From a virus, in the IMG/VR virus record IMGVR_UViG_3300030389_001300, positions 1-30,514 of that record: a stretch of 30,514 nt of DNA. One strand, 5' to 3'. The notes beneath the pieces were generated by a model that saw only the letters and a list, made by a program, of their open reading frames with translations, had not been told where the DNA came from and did not search any database. A program made the translations under genes and the position numbers. Positions 7,746-14,810 of this stretch are shown piece after piece. Within the stretch, counting starts at the first letter, position 1, and the number at the start of each line of letters is the position of its first letter.

Positions 7746-8246
7746 ATGGCAGTAGCATTATTCATAAAACCAATAGATTTAAAAAGAAACTCAATTATTG
7801 ATGGCAATGTTGATGTGGATAAATTTATTGGATTTGTCAAAATAGCACAACAGATACATATTAGAAACTATCTAGGTACTGATCTATACAACAAAATAAG
7901 CTCTGATATTATTGCAGGTAGTTTGACAGGTAATTATTTAAATCTAGTCAACGACCATTTGCAAAATATGCTGATCCATTTCGCAATGGTGGATTATTTG
8001 CCTTTTGCAGCATATCAGATAAAAAATGGTGGTATCAGTAAGCACGTTTCAGAAAATGCAGAAAGTGTTAGCAAAGAGGAAGTAGATTACCTAGTAGAAA
8101 AACACAGAGATATAGCAGAATATTATACAAGAAGATTTATTGATTATATGAGTTTCAATCAGAGTTTGTTTCCAGAATATACAAGCAATACAAATGATGA
8201 TATACATCCTGATAAAGATGCTCTTTTCAATGGTTGGGTGTTATGA
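7746..8246 (+). CDS. Head-tail connector-like protein
   Basis: A 166-residue, mostly helical protein starting three bases after the portal stop. It contains KIAQQIHIRNYLGTDLYNKI, a long helix ending in FAMVDYLPFAAYQIKNGG, and VEKHRDIAEYYTRRFIDY. This pattern resembles connector/adaptor proteins (a DUF6712-like family in Bacteroidota phages), which sit on the portal and link the head to the tail. Position directly after the portal supports this. No catalytic motif is visible. Confidence 0.6.
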   Translation: MAVALFIKPIDLKRNSIIDGNVDVDKFIGFVKIAQQIHIRNYLGTDLYNKISSDIIAGSLTGNYLNLVNDHLQNMLIHFAMVDYLPFAAYQIKNGGISKHVSENAESVSKEEVDYLVEKHRDIAEYYTRRFIDYMSFNQSLFPEYTSNTNDDIHPDKDALFNGWVL

Positions 8247-8300
8247 AGTATAAGGTAAAGAAAAAAAATATAGAAAAATTAATAACATATTTAAAAGTCA

Positions 8301-11039
8301 ATGGCAACATTAACAAATACACAAATATCAGTAACGTATGTAGGTCTCTTAAAGACAAGTGCTAATACAGTCTTAACATCTACAGCTCAACAAATAACTG
8401 ATGGCGATGGTAACAACAGTATTATGTTTTTATCTACGGCAGGTGTTGGTATTGGTGGCAGTCCTGCATCAGGCAAAGAATTAGATGTAACAGGTAACGT
8501 ACAAGTAACAGGAGACCTTATAGTAGATAACATAACAATAGATGGCTCTACAATTACAAATGCTAGTGGTAATCTTACTATAGTAAATACAGTTGATGAT
8601 GGTGATATAATATTACAATCAGACAATGGTGGTGGTGGCACGACAGAATATATAAGACTTGATGGGGGTGATGTAAGAATTATTGCAAGTAGAGAAATCA
8701 GAACTATTGATGGTGTCGCTTTTAAAGCAGGTACTAGTGGTGATTTTGCTATATTTCACGATGCAACAGATACTAATTTAGAAAATGAAACTGGCGATTT
8801 AATTATAGTAAACAAAGCCGATGATAAGGACATAGTGTTTAAGTCTGATGATGGATCAGGTGGAGTTACTACCTATTTTAAACTAGATGGTAGTGCAGGT
8901 TTTACAGTTGTAAGTAAAAAGTTTAGATTTGAGGATAATGTAAATCTAACTCTAGGTACTGCTGATGACCTTTCTCTTTTTCACGATGGAACAGACAGTA
9001 CAATCAAAAACGACACAGGAGATCTTATAATAAAAAACAATGCTGATGATAAAGATATATTATTTCAATCAGATGATGGTAGTGGAGGAGTTGCAACGTA
9101 TTTAACTCTTGATGGAAGTGCTGAAAAAATATTAATACAAAAATCAACAGTTTTTACAGGTGGTGGTATGGACTATGGTGTTGATGGCACAGGTGCAGAT
9201 GTTATATTTTATGGTGATACATCTGGTAGGAATATGAAGTGGGATCAAAGCGAGGATCATTTGTTATTTACCGATAATACTAAATTAAAATTTGGTACTA
9301 GTGGAGACCTAGAAATCTTCCACGAGGGCTCTCACAGTAGAATTAAAGATGTAGGCACTGGTCATTTGATTTTAAATGCAACTGATTTCGTTGTTAATAA
9401 TTCTGGTGATAGTGCTAATATGATTATTGCTACTGATGGTGGATCGGTTAGTTTATATCATTCAGGCAATAAAAAGTTTGAGACCACAAGCACAGGTGTA
9501 AATATTGTAGGTGGGACATCAGCAACCTCAACACATATTTTACAAGTAGGAAATGTATCAAGTGGCTTAGGCAACAATACTTCTTCTTTACATCTATCAG
9601 AGAATACGACTGGCAGTGATATGAATTTTGGTTTTTCATTTACTGCTGATGGTAATAGCACAAATAATCTTTTAATTAAAAGGCATAGTGGTTCGACATC
9701 AGGTAGCACAGTAATCACTATAAATAGAGATGATGACAATGTAACTTTTGCAGGTAACGTAAGTCTAGCAGATAGTAAAGAGTTAATTTTAGGTAATAGT
9801 GGAGATTATGCACAATTTCACGATGGGACAAATACTTATTTATCAAATGGTACTGGAGATTTGATAATTAGAAACCAAGCAGATGATAAAGATATTAGAT
9901 TTCAAGCCGATGATGGTAGTGGTGGAAATACTGAATATTTTAGGTTAGATGGTGGAGTTACAAGAAATATATTTAGCAAAGATTTAAGATTATTAGATGA
10001 TGTTCAATTTGATATTGGTAGTTCTGATGATTTTAGAATAAAACATACCTCTGCTAACAATGCAACATTTGTCCAAAATTTTACTGGTAACTTAAATATT
10101 GAACAATTTGCAGATGATTCCGATATTGTATTTAAGTCTGATGATGGCTCTGGGGGTACGACAGAATATTTTAAATTAGATGGTAGTCAAACTATCATTG
10201 ATGTTGCAACTAGAACACTTTTTAGAGATAGTGTAAAAGCGACATTTGGTGCAGGTTATGACCTTGAAATATATCACGATGGCTCAAATTCTTTTATAAG
10301 CGATCAAGGCACAGGTACACTTAAAATATTAAGTAATGGAGTTGAGATTAAAAATGCAGCAGATAGTGGATTTATGGCTTTTTTCGGTGCAACAGGTGCA
10401 AGTGAGCTATATTTTAATACTGCAAAAAAGTTTGAAACTACAAGTAATGGTATATCGGTAACTGATTCTACTATAACTTTAGGGGCAGCAGGTACAACTG
10501 GTTTATTACAAATTCAACAAGCATCAGGTACAAATACATCAGGTGGTAGTTTACAACTATATGGTGGTAGAAGTACAGGTAATGCATCAGGTGGAGATAT
10601 ACAATTTTATGTCGTACCAGCAGGAAGCTCAGGTAGTAGTGTAAATAGTCCTAGTCAAGTAATGCACATCGAAGCATCATCACAAAATGTAGGCATAGGC
10701 ACAACAAGTCCATCACAAATTTTGCATTTAGAAAAAGCAAATGACCCTATGCTTTTAATAACAAGAGGAAGTTCTAATAGAGTTCTTTTAGGTGATACAG
10801 GAAGCAATAATGGTGGTGATTTACTTTTATATAATTCTTCTGGTTCAAATACAGTTTTAATTAGGTCTGGGGATGATAGTTATCTAAATGGAGGAAACGT
10901 AGGCATAGGTACAACGAGTCCTTCTACAAAATTGCACGTAGACGGTACAGTAAGATTTGAAAATTTACCAACATCTGATCCATCTGTAGCAGGGGCATTA
11001 TATAATGATAGCGGAACTTTAAAAATATCAGCAGGTTAA
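8301..11039 (+). CDS. Repetitive tail fibre protein
   Basis: A 912-residue, Gly/Asp/Ser/Asn-rich protein, the longest gene here. A unit with core DIxFxSDDGSGGxTxYFxLDG occurs five times, at about 102, 177, 252, 530 and 607. The first three are exactly 75 residues apart; between them lie LFHDGT and GDLII motifs. The motif NVGIGTTSPS with a following LH(L/V) occurs twice near the end (796 and 866). Such repeats are typical of marine phage fibres that bind host surfaces. The protein ends in GALYNDSGTLKISAG, and I see no S74-type self-cleaving chaperone domain. A 54-base AT-rich gap precedes it; no promoter is obvious there. Confidence 0.82.
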   Translation: MATLTNTQISVTYVGLLKTSANTVLTSTAQQITDGDGNNSIMFLSTAGVGIGGSPASGKELDVTGNVQVTGDLIVDNITIDGSTITNASGNLTIVNTVDDGDIILQSDNGGGGTTEYIRLDGGDVRIIASREIRTIDGVAFKAGTSGDFAIFHDATDTNLENETGDLIIVNKADDKDIVFKSDDGSGGVTTYFKLDGSAGFTVVSKKFRFEDNVNLTLGTADDLSLFHDGTDSTIKNDTGDLIIKNNADDKDILFQSDDGSGGVATYLTLDGSAEKILIQKSTVFTGGGMDYGVDGTGADVIFYGDTSGRNMKWDQSEDHLLFTDNTKLKFGTSGDLEIFHEGSHSRIKDVGTGHLILNATDFVVNNSGDSANMIIATDGGSVSLYHSGNKKFETTSTGVNIVGGTSATSTHILQVGNVSSGLGNNTSSLHLSENTTGSDMNFGFSFTADGNSTNNLLIKRHSGSTSGSTVITINRDDDNVTFAGNVSLADSKELILGNSGDYAQFHDGTNTYLSNGTGDLIIRNQADDKDIRFQADDGSGGNTEYFRLDGGVTRNIFSKDLRLLDDVQFDIGSSDDFRIKHTSANNATFVQNFTGNLNIEQFADDSDIVFKSDDGSGGTTEYFKLDGSQTIIDVATRTLFRDSVKATFGAGYDLEIYHDGSNSFISDQGTGTLKILSNGVEIKNAADSGFMAFFGATGASELYFNTAKKFETTSNGISVTDSTITLGAAGTTGLLQIQQASGTNTSGGSLQLYGGRSTGNASGGDIQFYVVPAGSSGSSVNSPSQVMHIEASSQNVGIGTTSPSQILHLEKANDPMLLITRGSSNRVLLGDTGSNNGGDLLLYNSSGSNTVLIRSGDDSYLNGGNVGIGTTSPSTKLHVDGTVRFENLPTSDPSVAGALYNDSGTLKISAG

Positions 11040-11040
11040 T

Positions 11041-11068
11041 AAATAAAATTAAATTAAATTAAATAAAA
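11041..11068. repeat. Tandem TAAAT-type repeat between fibre and accessory gene
   Basis: The gap after the fibre stop is made only of A and T, with three to four copies of a 5-base AAATT unit. It is an unstructured leader for the next ATG, like the repeat before the capsid gene. Confidence 0.65.
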
Positions 11069-11389
11069 ATGGGAAAAAGTAAAATAAGTTATAATTGGGT
11101 TATAAATGGCTTTGATGCCAAGATTAGCCACGATAGTAAAGACAATGTTATATATGCTATACATTGGTCTTACAATGCAAACAAGGGAGATCACAATGCA
11201 AATATGATTGGATCAGACCAAGTAGAGTACAACGCAGATTCTTTTATTGAATACAAAGATTTAAAAAAAAGTGATGTGATTGGTTGGTTAGAAGCAAAAC
11301 TAGATGTTGCCAATATGCAAAAAAGTCTATCAGATCAAATTGCACTAAAGGAGGCACCAGTAGATGTTATGCTAAAACCAGAGTGGTAA
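11069..11389 (+). CDS. Small fibre-associated conserved protein (106 aa)
   Basis: Contains VIYAIHWSYNANKGDHNANMIGS, then Y-x-DLKKSDVIGWLEAKLD, then a helix. Small proteins with an IHW...(D)G..A...G pattern followed by WLEAKL (DUF7936-like, as I recall) are common beside tail fibre genes of marine phages, where they may be fibre chaperones or tip proteins. It starts 30 bases after the fibre stop, with an AT-only leader. Function is unproven. Confidence 0.6.
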   Translation: MGKSKISYNWVINGFDAKISHDSKDNVIYAIHWSYNANKGDHNANMIGSDQVEYNADSFIEYKDLKKSDVIGWLEAKLDVANMQKSLSDQIALKEAPVDVMLKPEW

Positions 11390-11395
11390 AATTTA

Positions 11396-11403
11396 TATAT
11401 TTG
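11396..11403 (+). promoter_or_regulatory. Possible host-type promoter -7 box before the lysis genes
   Basis: TATATTTG matches the Bacteroidota -7 consensus TAnnTTTG and lies 14 bases before ATG 11418. No TTTG is present at the expected -33 position, so this is a partial match. Confidence 0.4.
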
Positions 11404-11417
11404 TAAAAAAATATATT

Positions 11418-11678
11418 ATGAAATTAGAAAAATCAGAATTAGAGTACATACAAGAATTGTTAAATGATGAAACAAGATACTATGTTGAGGTGGGTAAAGC
11501 ACACTACAACAAACTTATTTCGGATGCTAAAATTGCAGATTCTATCAAAAAGATAGATCAATGCAAAAAGGACTTTAGTAAGAAAATGCAAAAGCTAGAG
11601 AATAAATATGGCAAAGTAAATATCAATCTTGCAGATGGCTCTATTCAAGAAGTAGAGAAAAATGAGCAAGACAATTAA
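11418..11678 (+). CDS. Small coiled-coil protein, unknown function
   Basis: An 86-residue, charged, helical protein (SELEYIQELLNDETRYYVEV; QCKKDFSKKMQKLENKYGKV). It ends with NINLADGSIQEVEKNE, where the shift from helix to a small strand-like unit is typical of small phage proteins. It is the first gene of the envelope/lysis run and overlaps the next gene by 17 bases. It has a possible host-type -7 box. No enzyme motif is visible. Confidence 0.68.
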   Translation: MKLEKSELEYIQELLNDETRYYVEVGKAHYNKLISDAKIADSIKKIDQCKKDFSKKMQKLENKYGKVNINLADGSIQEVEKNEQDN

Positions 11679-11961
11679 TGAAGATACATCGGTTAAGTTA
11701 GATTTAAAAACTATTTTTTTAATAATAGGTGGTGCTATATCACTTGCATCAATGTACTTTGTAATGCAGTCCGATATTGCAGAAGCAAAGGAACTACCAA
11801 AACCTGTCGTGTCAGAAAAGGAAGCAGAATTTAAAGACAAGCTCATACGTTCTCAAATAGATTTAACTCAACAACAAGTCGAGAACATACAGGAAGATGT
11901 AAAGGAGATCAAAGAAACTGTTGAGAAAATAGAAGAAAGAGTATATGAACTTAAAAATTAA
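11662..11961 (+). CDS. Single-pass membrane protein with cytoplasmic or periplasmic coiled coil
   Basis: A 99-residue protein with one membrane segment at about residues 14-34 (LKTIFLIIGGAISLASMYFVM), then a Pro-containing linker and a long coiled coil (about 58-96, QQQVENIQEDVKEIKETVEK). This layout is common in phage lysis regions and is compatible with a spanin-like or holin-accessory role. The neighbours downstream (secreted protein, barrel, endolysin, holin) support a cell-envelope job. It overlaps genes on both sides by 17 bases, so translation is likely coupled. Confidence 0.68.
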   Translation: MSKTINEDTSVKLDLKTIFLIIGGAISLASMYFVMQSDIAEAKELPKPVVSEKEAEFKDKLIRSQIDLTQQQVENIQEDVKEIKETVEKIEERVYELKN

Positions 11962-12295
11962 GATATGTGTCCTATTAACTGTCCTATTTGTTTCAACTGT
12001 CAGTAGTCAATATTATAAAGATAATATAAGTGTCGTTCTGTTTAAAGCATCATTTGTCGAAGATGTTAGCTTAAAAGAATACAAAGAACACAACACACAT
12101 ATATTTGACTTTGAAAACAGTAAACACGAGGAATATTTTGCAGATGAAAGTATAGAGTTTTTACCTACTATTATTTTATACAATAATGGCAAAGAAATAT
12201 ACAGGGTAGAAGCAGGTATTACATTAAGACTACCAGAAGATTACGAGGTAGAATTTCAAAAACAGATTGACAAACTTTTACAAGATAGATTTTAA
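11945..12295 (+). CDS. Secreted thioredoxin-fold-like protein without CxxC
   Basis: A 116-residue protein with a signal peptide (MNLKIKICVLLTVLFVSTVSS) and then a small domain: SVVLFKASFVEDVSL, HIFDFENSKHEEYF, and FLPTIILYNNGKEIYRVEAG. The last stretch matches the cis-proline strand and following hairpin of thioredoxins. The position of the usual WCGPC active site reads KASFVEDV, so the redox cysteines are absent. It likely acts as a binding or scaffolding module in the periplasm, not as an oxidoreductase. Similar genes occur beside envelope genes in Bacteroidota phages, as I recall. Start codon overlaps the previous gene. Confidence 0.6.
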   Translation: MNLKIKICVLLTVLFVSTVSSQYYKDNISVVLFKASFVEDVSLKEYKEHNTHIFDFENSKHEEYFADESIEFLPTIILYNNGKEIYRVEAGITLRLPEDYEVEFQKQIDKLLQDRF

Positions 12296-12297
12296 TT

Positions 12298-13488
12298 ATG
12301 AAAAAATATTTATTATTAGCATTTTTATTTACACTTAATGTAAATGCACAGTTTTTTAAAAAAGCATACGAGGGTATATTTAAATATGCTACAGTATATG
12401 TAGCAGGAGATATGCGAGAAGCATACGAAACTCAATACCCAGATTATTTTATTAGAACAAACCCTGATGATTTATATGCAATACCAGATGTTATAGATCA
12501 GACAATTTATCATCCTTTCGATTATCGTATAGGTATTGGTGTTAGAAAAATTGCAAGATTCAACTATGAGCTGAAACCTAACTATATTGATGGATCAGAA
12601 AACTTAATAGGTTTATCAGCACCTATTTCAGCAGTCAAAGGTTTGGAGTATTTATTTCACTATGAAAGAGAAAGAGAAAGAAGCGAGGAGTTTGACAACA
12701 CAAGATATTTTATAAGACATACAGGAAAATACCACATAGTCAAACTAGAATCAAGAAAACAAGGCAACGTAAACTTTCAGTATCAAAGTGCAGAGATTAG
12801 AGCAAGATTACCAATAGGACAAAAGTTTGGTATTAGTGCAGGTGTAATAGCAAGATCACATCAAAAAGCATACGGATACAATCCTATAGAAATATGGCTT
12901 AATCAAACTGTAACAGCTTTAGATTCGAATGGACAAGAATATACTTACCCTGTAAACCCTTGGTACAGTTTGGGATATTTGTACGGATACGAAGATGAAT
13001 TTACACAGTACACAAATGTACAAACAGGTGAGAGCTTTTACGATTGGATATGGCGAAACGAGGATGGAGAGATAGTGGCTTATGGAGATAGAGATTTTAG
13101 AGATAGAGTTTTTGGTGGATTGATGAACAGATACAATCGTGAACAATGGGATTTACTTGATCCTTTTGCAGAGGTTGCACCAATAGTGGGTTTTGATTAT
13201 TATTATTACAGAGAAAGATTTTGGTTACACGCATACGGAAACTATATACTCCCTTATCATCATTATATAAAAGGCGATGAGGAGTATTCTTACTTACACA
13301 GAAATAATTTTGGTAAAGCAGGTTTGATTAAAGATGCAGAAGAAGAACAATGGGAAGATTATCAAGCAGGTATAATATTAGGTTGGAAGATTAGTAAAAC
13401 ACTTGGACTCTTTATTGAAGGAGAATATATAAAGTTCTGGGATAGTGAAATATTAAATAGTTCAGTAGGTCTAAATTTTAGATTATGA
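12298..13488 (+). CDS. Phage-encoded outer-membrane beta-barrel-like protein
   Basis: A 396-residue protein with a typical flavobacterial signal peptide ending in NVNAQ (cleavage near residue 17-18). The mature part is rich in Tyr, Phe, Trp, Arg and Glu in alternating strands, with FDYRIGIGVRKIARFNYEL, LEYLFHYERERE and KLESRKQGNVNFQYQSAEIRAR, and ends in SSVGLNFRL. An aromatic last residue region (NFRL) and alternating strands fit an outer-membrane barrel. Proteins of this type are widespread in Bacteroidota phages; possible roles are superinfection exclusion, host surface change or lysis. ATG lies two bases after the upstream stop and the end overlaps the endolysin. Confidence 0.68.
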   Translation: MKKYLLLAFLFTLNVNAQFFKKAYEGIFKYATVYVAGDMREAYETQYPDYFIRTNPDDLYAIPDVIDQTIYHPFDYRIGIGVRKIARFNYELKPNYIDGSENLIGLSAPISAVKGLEYLFHYERERERSEEFDNTRYFIRHTGKYHIVKLESRKQGNVNFQYQSAEIRARLPIGQKFGISAGVIARSHQKAYGYNPIEIWLNQTVTALDSNGQEYTYPVNPWYSLGYLYGYEDEFTQYTNVQTGESFYDWIWRNEDGEIVAYGDRDFRDRVFGGLMNRYNREQWDLLDPFAEVAPIVGFDYYYYRERFWLHAYGNYILPYHHYIKGDEEYSYLHRNNFGKAGLIKDAEEEQWEDYQAGIILGWKISKTLGLFIEGEYIKFWDSEILNSSVGLNFRL

Positions 13489-13943
13489 TTTCAAAACATA
13501 TATCAGATAAAGAAGCAACAAAAAGCATAACTGCCTTGAGATTAGGCATTGACAATACACCAAATGGTACTGCATATAACAATATGAAAACACTTGCAGC
13601 AAATGTTTTCGAACCATTAAGAGAGTGGGTAGGTGGTCCAATTAAGATTACATCTATGTATAGAAGCACAGAGCTAAACGAAGCTATAGGTGGAAGTAAG
13701 ACATCACAACATTGTAAAGGTCAAGCCATTGACATTGATGACATCTATGGTTACAAAACAAATGCAGAGATGTTTGACTACATAAAAGATAATTTAGAGT
13801 TTGATACTTTAATATGGGAGTTTGGTAGTGGAGATAATCCTGATTGGGTGCATATTAGTTATGTCGATCTTGAAAAGAATAGAAAACGTATTCTTAAAGC
13901 AGTAAGAGATCAAGGTAAAGTTAAATACATAAATATCACATAA
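13485..13943 (+). CDS. Endolysin, peptidase M15-type
   Basis: A 152-residue protein of the M15A (Peptidase_M15_3) kind, which cuts peptide bonds in the cell wall. The zinc-site pattern is visible: TSMYRSTELNEAIGGSKTSQH with His76, AIDID with Asp83, and DWVHIS with His123. There is no signal peptide, so it needs a holin; a holin-like gene follows directly. It starts inside the end of the barrel gene (ATGA overlap), and its own stop overlaps the next start (TAATG). Confidence 0.87.
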   Translation: MISKHISDKEATKSITALRLGIDNTPNGTAYNNMKTLAANVFEPLREWVGGPIKITSMYRSTELNEAIGGSKTSQHCKGQAIDIDDIYGYKTNAEMFDYIKDNLEFDTLIWEFGSGDNPDWVHISYVDLEKNRKRILKAVRDQGKVKYINIT

Positions 13944-14380
13944 TGTCTAAAAAACCTTTCGCACAAAGTACAGTAGGTAAATTATTATTCGGCGCAGCAG
14001 CAGTCGTAAATCCCACACTCGCAAATGTTCTTAAAGGAGTTACAAGCCCAAAAGATGCAATCGCAGAAATAGGAAAAGCAAAGATACCAACACAGGATAA
14101 AATACAACTACAACAAATGTTGTTTGAGCAACAAGCCAAAGAGATGCAAGAAATAAGTGCTAGATGGATTTCAGACAATAAAGGAAGTTGGTTGTCAAGA
14201 AATGTAAGACCATTGGTATTATTGTTTTTGATTGTTTCAACAGTGCTTATGATTTTTATTGATGCTGGTGTAGTATCGTTTGAGGTTAAAGATTCTTGGG
14301 TTGATTTATTACAACTCACATTAATTACTGTCATATCTGCATATTTTGGAGGTAGGAGTTTTGAAAAGATAAAAAAATAA
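13943..14380 (+). CDS. Holin-like membrane protein
   Basis: A 145-residue protein with a helical N-terminal half (residues about 1-75) and two clear membrane segments near the end (about 88-108, RPLVLLFLIVSTVLMIFIDAG, and 120-137, DLLQLTLITVISAYFG). The motif RWISDNKGSWLSRNVRPL, just before the first membrane segment, is the hallmark I recall of the 3TM-holin group (PF11351-like) in Bacteroidota phages. It would form inner-membrane holes that release the endolysin encoded just upstream. Confidence 0.75.
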   Translation: MSKKPFAQSTVGKLLFGAAAVVNPTLANVLKGVTSPKDAIAEIGKAKIPTQDKIQLQQMLFEQQAKEMQEISARWISDNKGSWLSRNVRPLVLLFLIVSTVLMIFIDAGVVSFEVKDSWVDLLQLTLITVISAYFGGRSFEKIKK

Positions 14381-14382
14381 TT

Positions 14383-14511
14383 ATGGATTTATTAAATCAC
14401 TTACTAGGAACTTGTGGAGAATCCCACATAAATATTTATCATATTATTCTATTTTTTGTATCTGCTTATATAAGTGGATATTTATTATATTACCTTTCAA
14501 AGAATGGCTAG
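14383..14511 (+). CDS. Small membrane protein (42 aa)
   Basis: ATG 14383 to TAG 14509-14511. The N-terminus NHLLGTCGESHINIYHI resembles a short conserved protein with LLG.CGE.H.N found in lysis or early gaps of flavobacterial phages. Residues about 20-38 (IILFFVSAYISGYLLYYL) form one membrane segment. It starts two bases after the holin stop, and its end overlaps the start of the next gene. A role in lysis is plausible from position only. Confidence 0.65.
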   Translation: MDLLNHLLGTCGESHINIYHIILFFVSAYISGYLLYYLSKNG

Positions 14512-14638
14512 AAAAACAAGCATACACATATACAAAAGTAATACCAGAAAACGCAAAGGCATACATTCCAAGACAAAAAGTAGTAAAGTAAAATCAAGCA
14601 AAAATTATTTAAAAAGATACAAAGGTCAAGGTAGATAA
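14504..14638 (+). CDS. Small very basic conserved protein (44 aa)
   Basis: A Lys/Arg-rich protein with RKRKGIHSKTKSSKVKSSKNY, ending in YLKRYKGQGR. This pattern (G.HSKTK.S....KNY...Y.GQGR) is one I recall from many Bacteroidota phages, with no assigned role. It might bind nucleic acid. It overlaps the previous gene by 8 bases and is the last gene before the 172-base non-coding gap. Confidence 0.7.
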   Translation: MARKTSIHIYKSNTRKRKGIHSKTKSSKVKSSKNYLKRYKGQGR

Positions 14639-14648
14639 AATATTTTTA

Positions 14649-14656
14649 TATATTTG
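14649..14656 (+). promoter_or_regulatory. Possible host-type promoter -7 box in the main gap
   Basis: TATATTTG fits TAnnTTTG, with a 15-base palindrome beginning three bases after it. No TTTG lies about 19-20 bases upstream, so the -33 element is missing or degenerate. A transcript from here would cross the mirror repeat. Confidence 0.4.
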
Positions 14657-14658
14657 CC

Positions 14659-14673
14659 TTTGCTTAAAGCAAA
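14659..14673. repeat. Palindrome next to the -7 box
   Basis: TTTGCTT and AAGCAAA form a perfect inverted repeat around a single central A (14666). It lies immediately after the possible promoter at 14649-14656, where an operator would sit; alternatively it forms the first hairpin of a transcript. Confidence 0.75.
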
Positions 14674-14746
14674 ACTTGTGCAACCTAATAAAGTCGGAAG
14701 GCACTTGGATCAGGTAAATAATTTATTTTCTTTTCTAGTAGGGACT

Positions 14747-14788
14747 TTTCTTTTCTTTCTTTTTGGTTACTTTTTCTTTCTTTTCTTT
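14747..14788. repeat. Perfect homopyrimidine mirror repeat (possible H-DNA)
   Basis: Bases 14747-14764 (18 bases, only T and C) are the exact mirror, not the complement, of 14771-14788, separated by GGTTAC. Mirror-symmetric pyrimidine tracts can fold into an intramolecular triplex. It lies in the largest gap, just before the NinG-like gene. Confidence 0.9.
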
Positions 14789-14797
14789 AATATTAGA

Positions 14798-14805
14798 TAT
14801 ATTTG
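14798..14805 (+). promoter_or_regulatory. Possible host-type -7 box directly before the NinG-like start
   Basis: TATATTTG ends six bases before the GTG at 14811, so a transcript started at the usual distance would begin at or near the start codon, i.e. leaderless. No TTTG is found at -33, so support is partial. Confidence 0.4.
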
Positions 14806-14810
14806 ATAAC

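Larger units (their letters stand above)
14639..14810. other. Largest non-coding gap, between lysis and early genes
   Basis: The 172-base gap holds a host-type -7 box (14649-14656), a 15-base palindrome (14659-14673), an imperfect inverted pair GTGC/GCAC (around 14677-14704), a homopyrimidine mirror repeat (14747-14788) and a second -7 box (14798-14805). It has no credible ORF; the N-terminal extension of the 14811 gene through the pyrimidine tract is rejected. It may be a regulatory hub, an origin or a small RNA locus. Confidence 0.7.

Noticed and set aside
14763-14810. Extension of the NinG-like protein from TTG 14763
   Set aside because: It would encode Phe/Ser/Leu read from the mirror repeat; family likeness begins only after GTG 14811.
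14639-14810. tRNA or tmRNA in the main gap
   Set aside because: No cloverleaf, T-loop or anticodon arm could be drawn; only short inverted arms.
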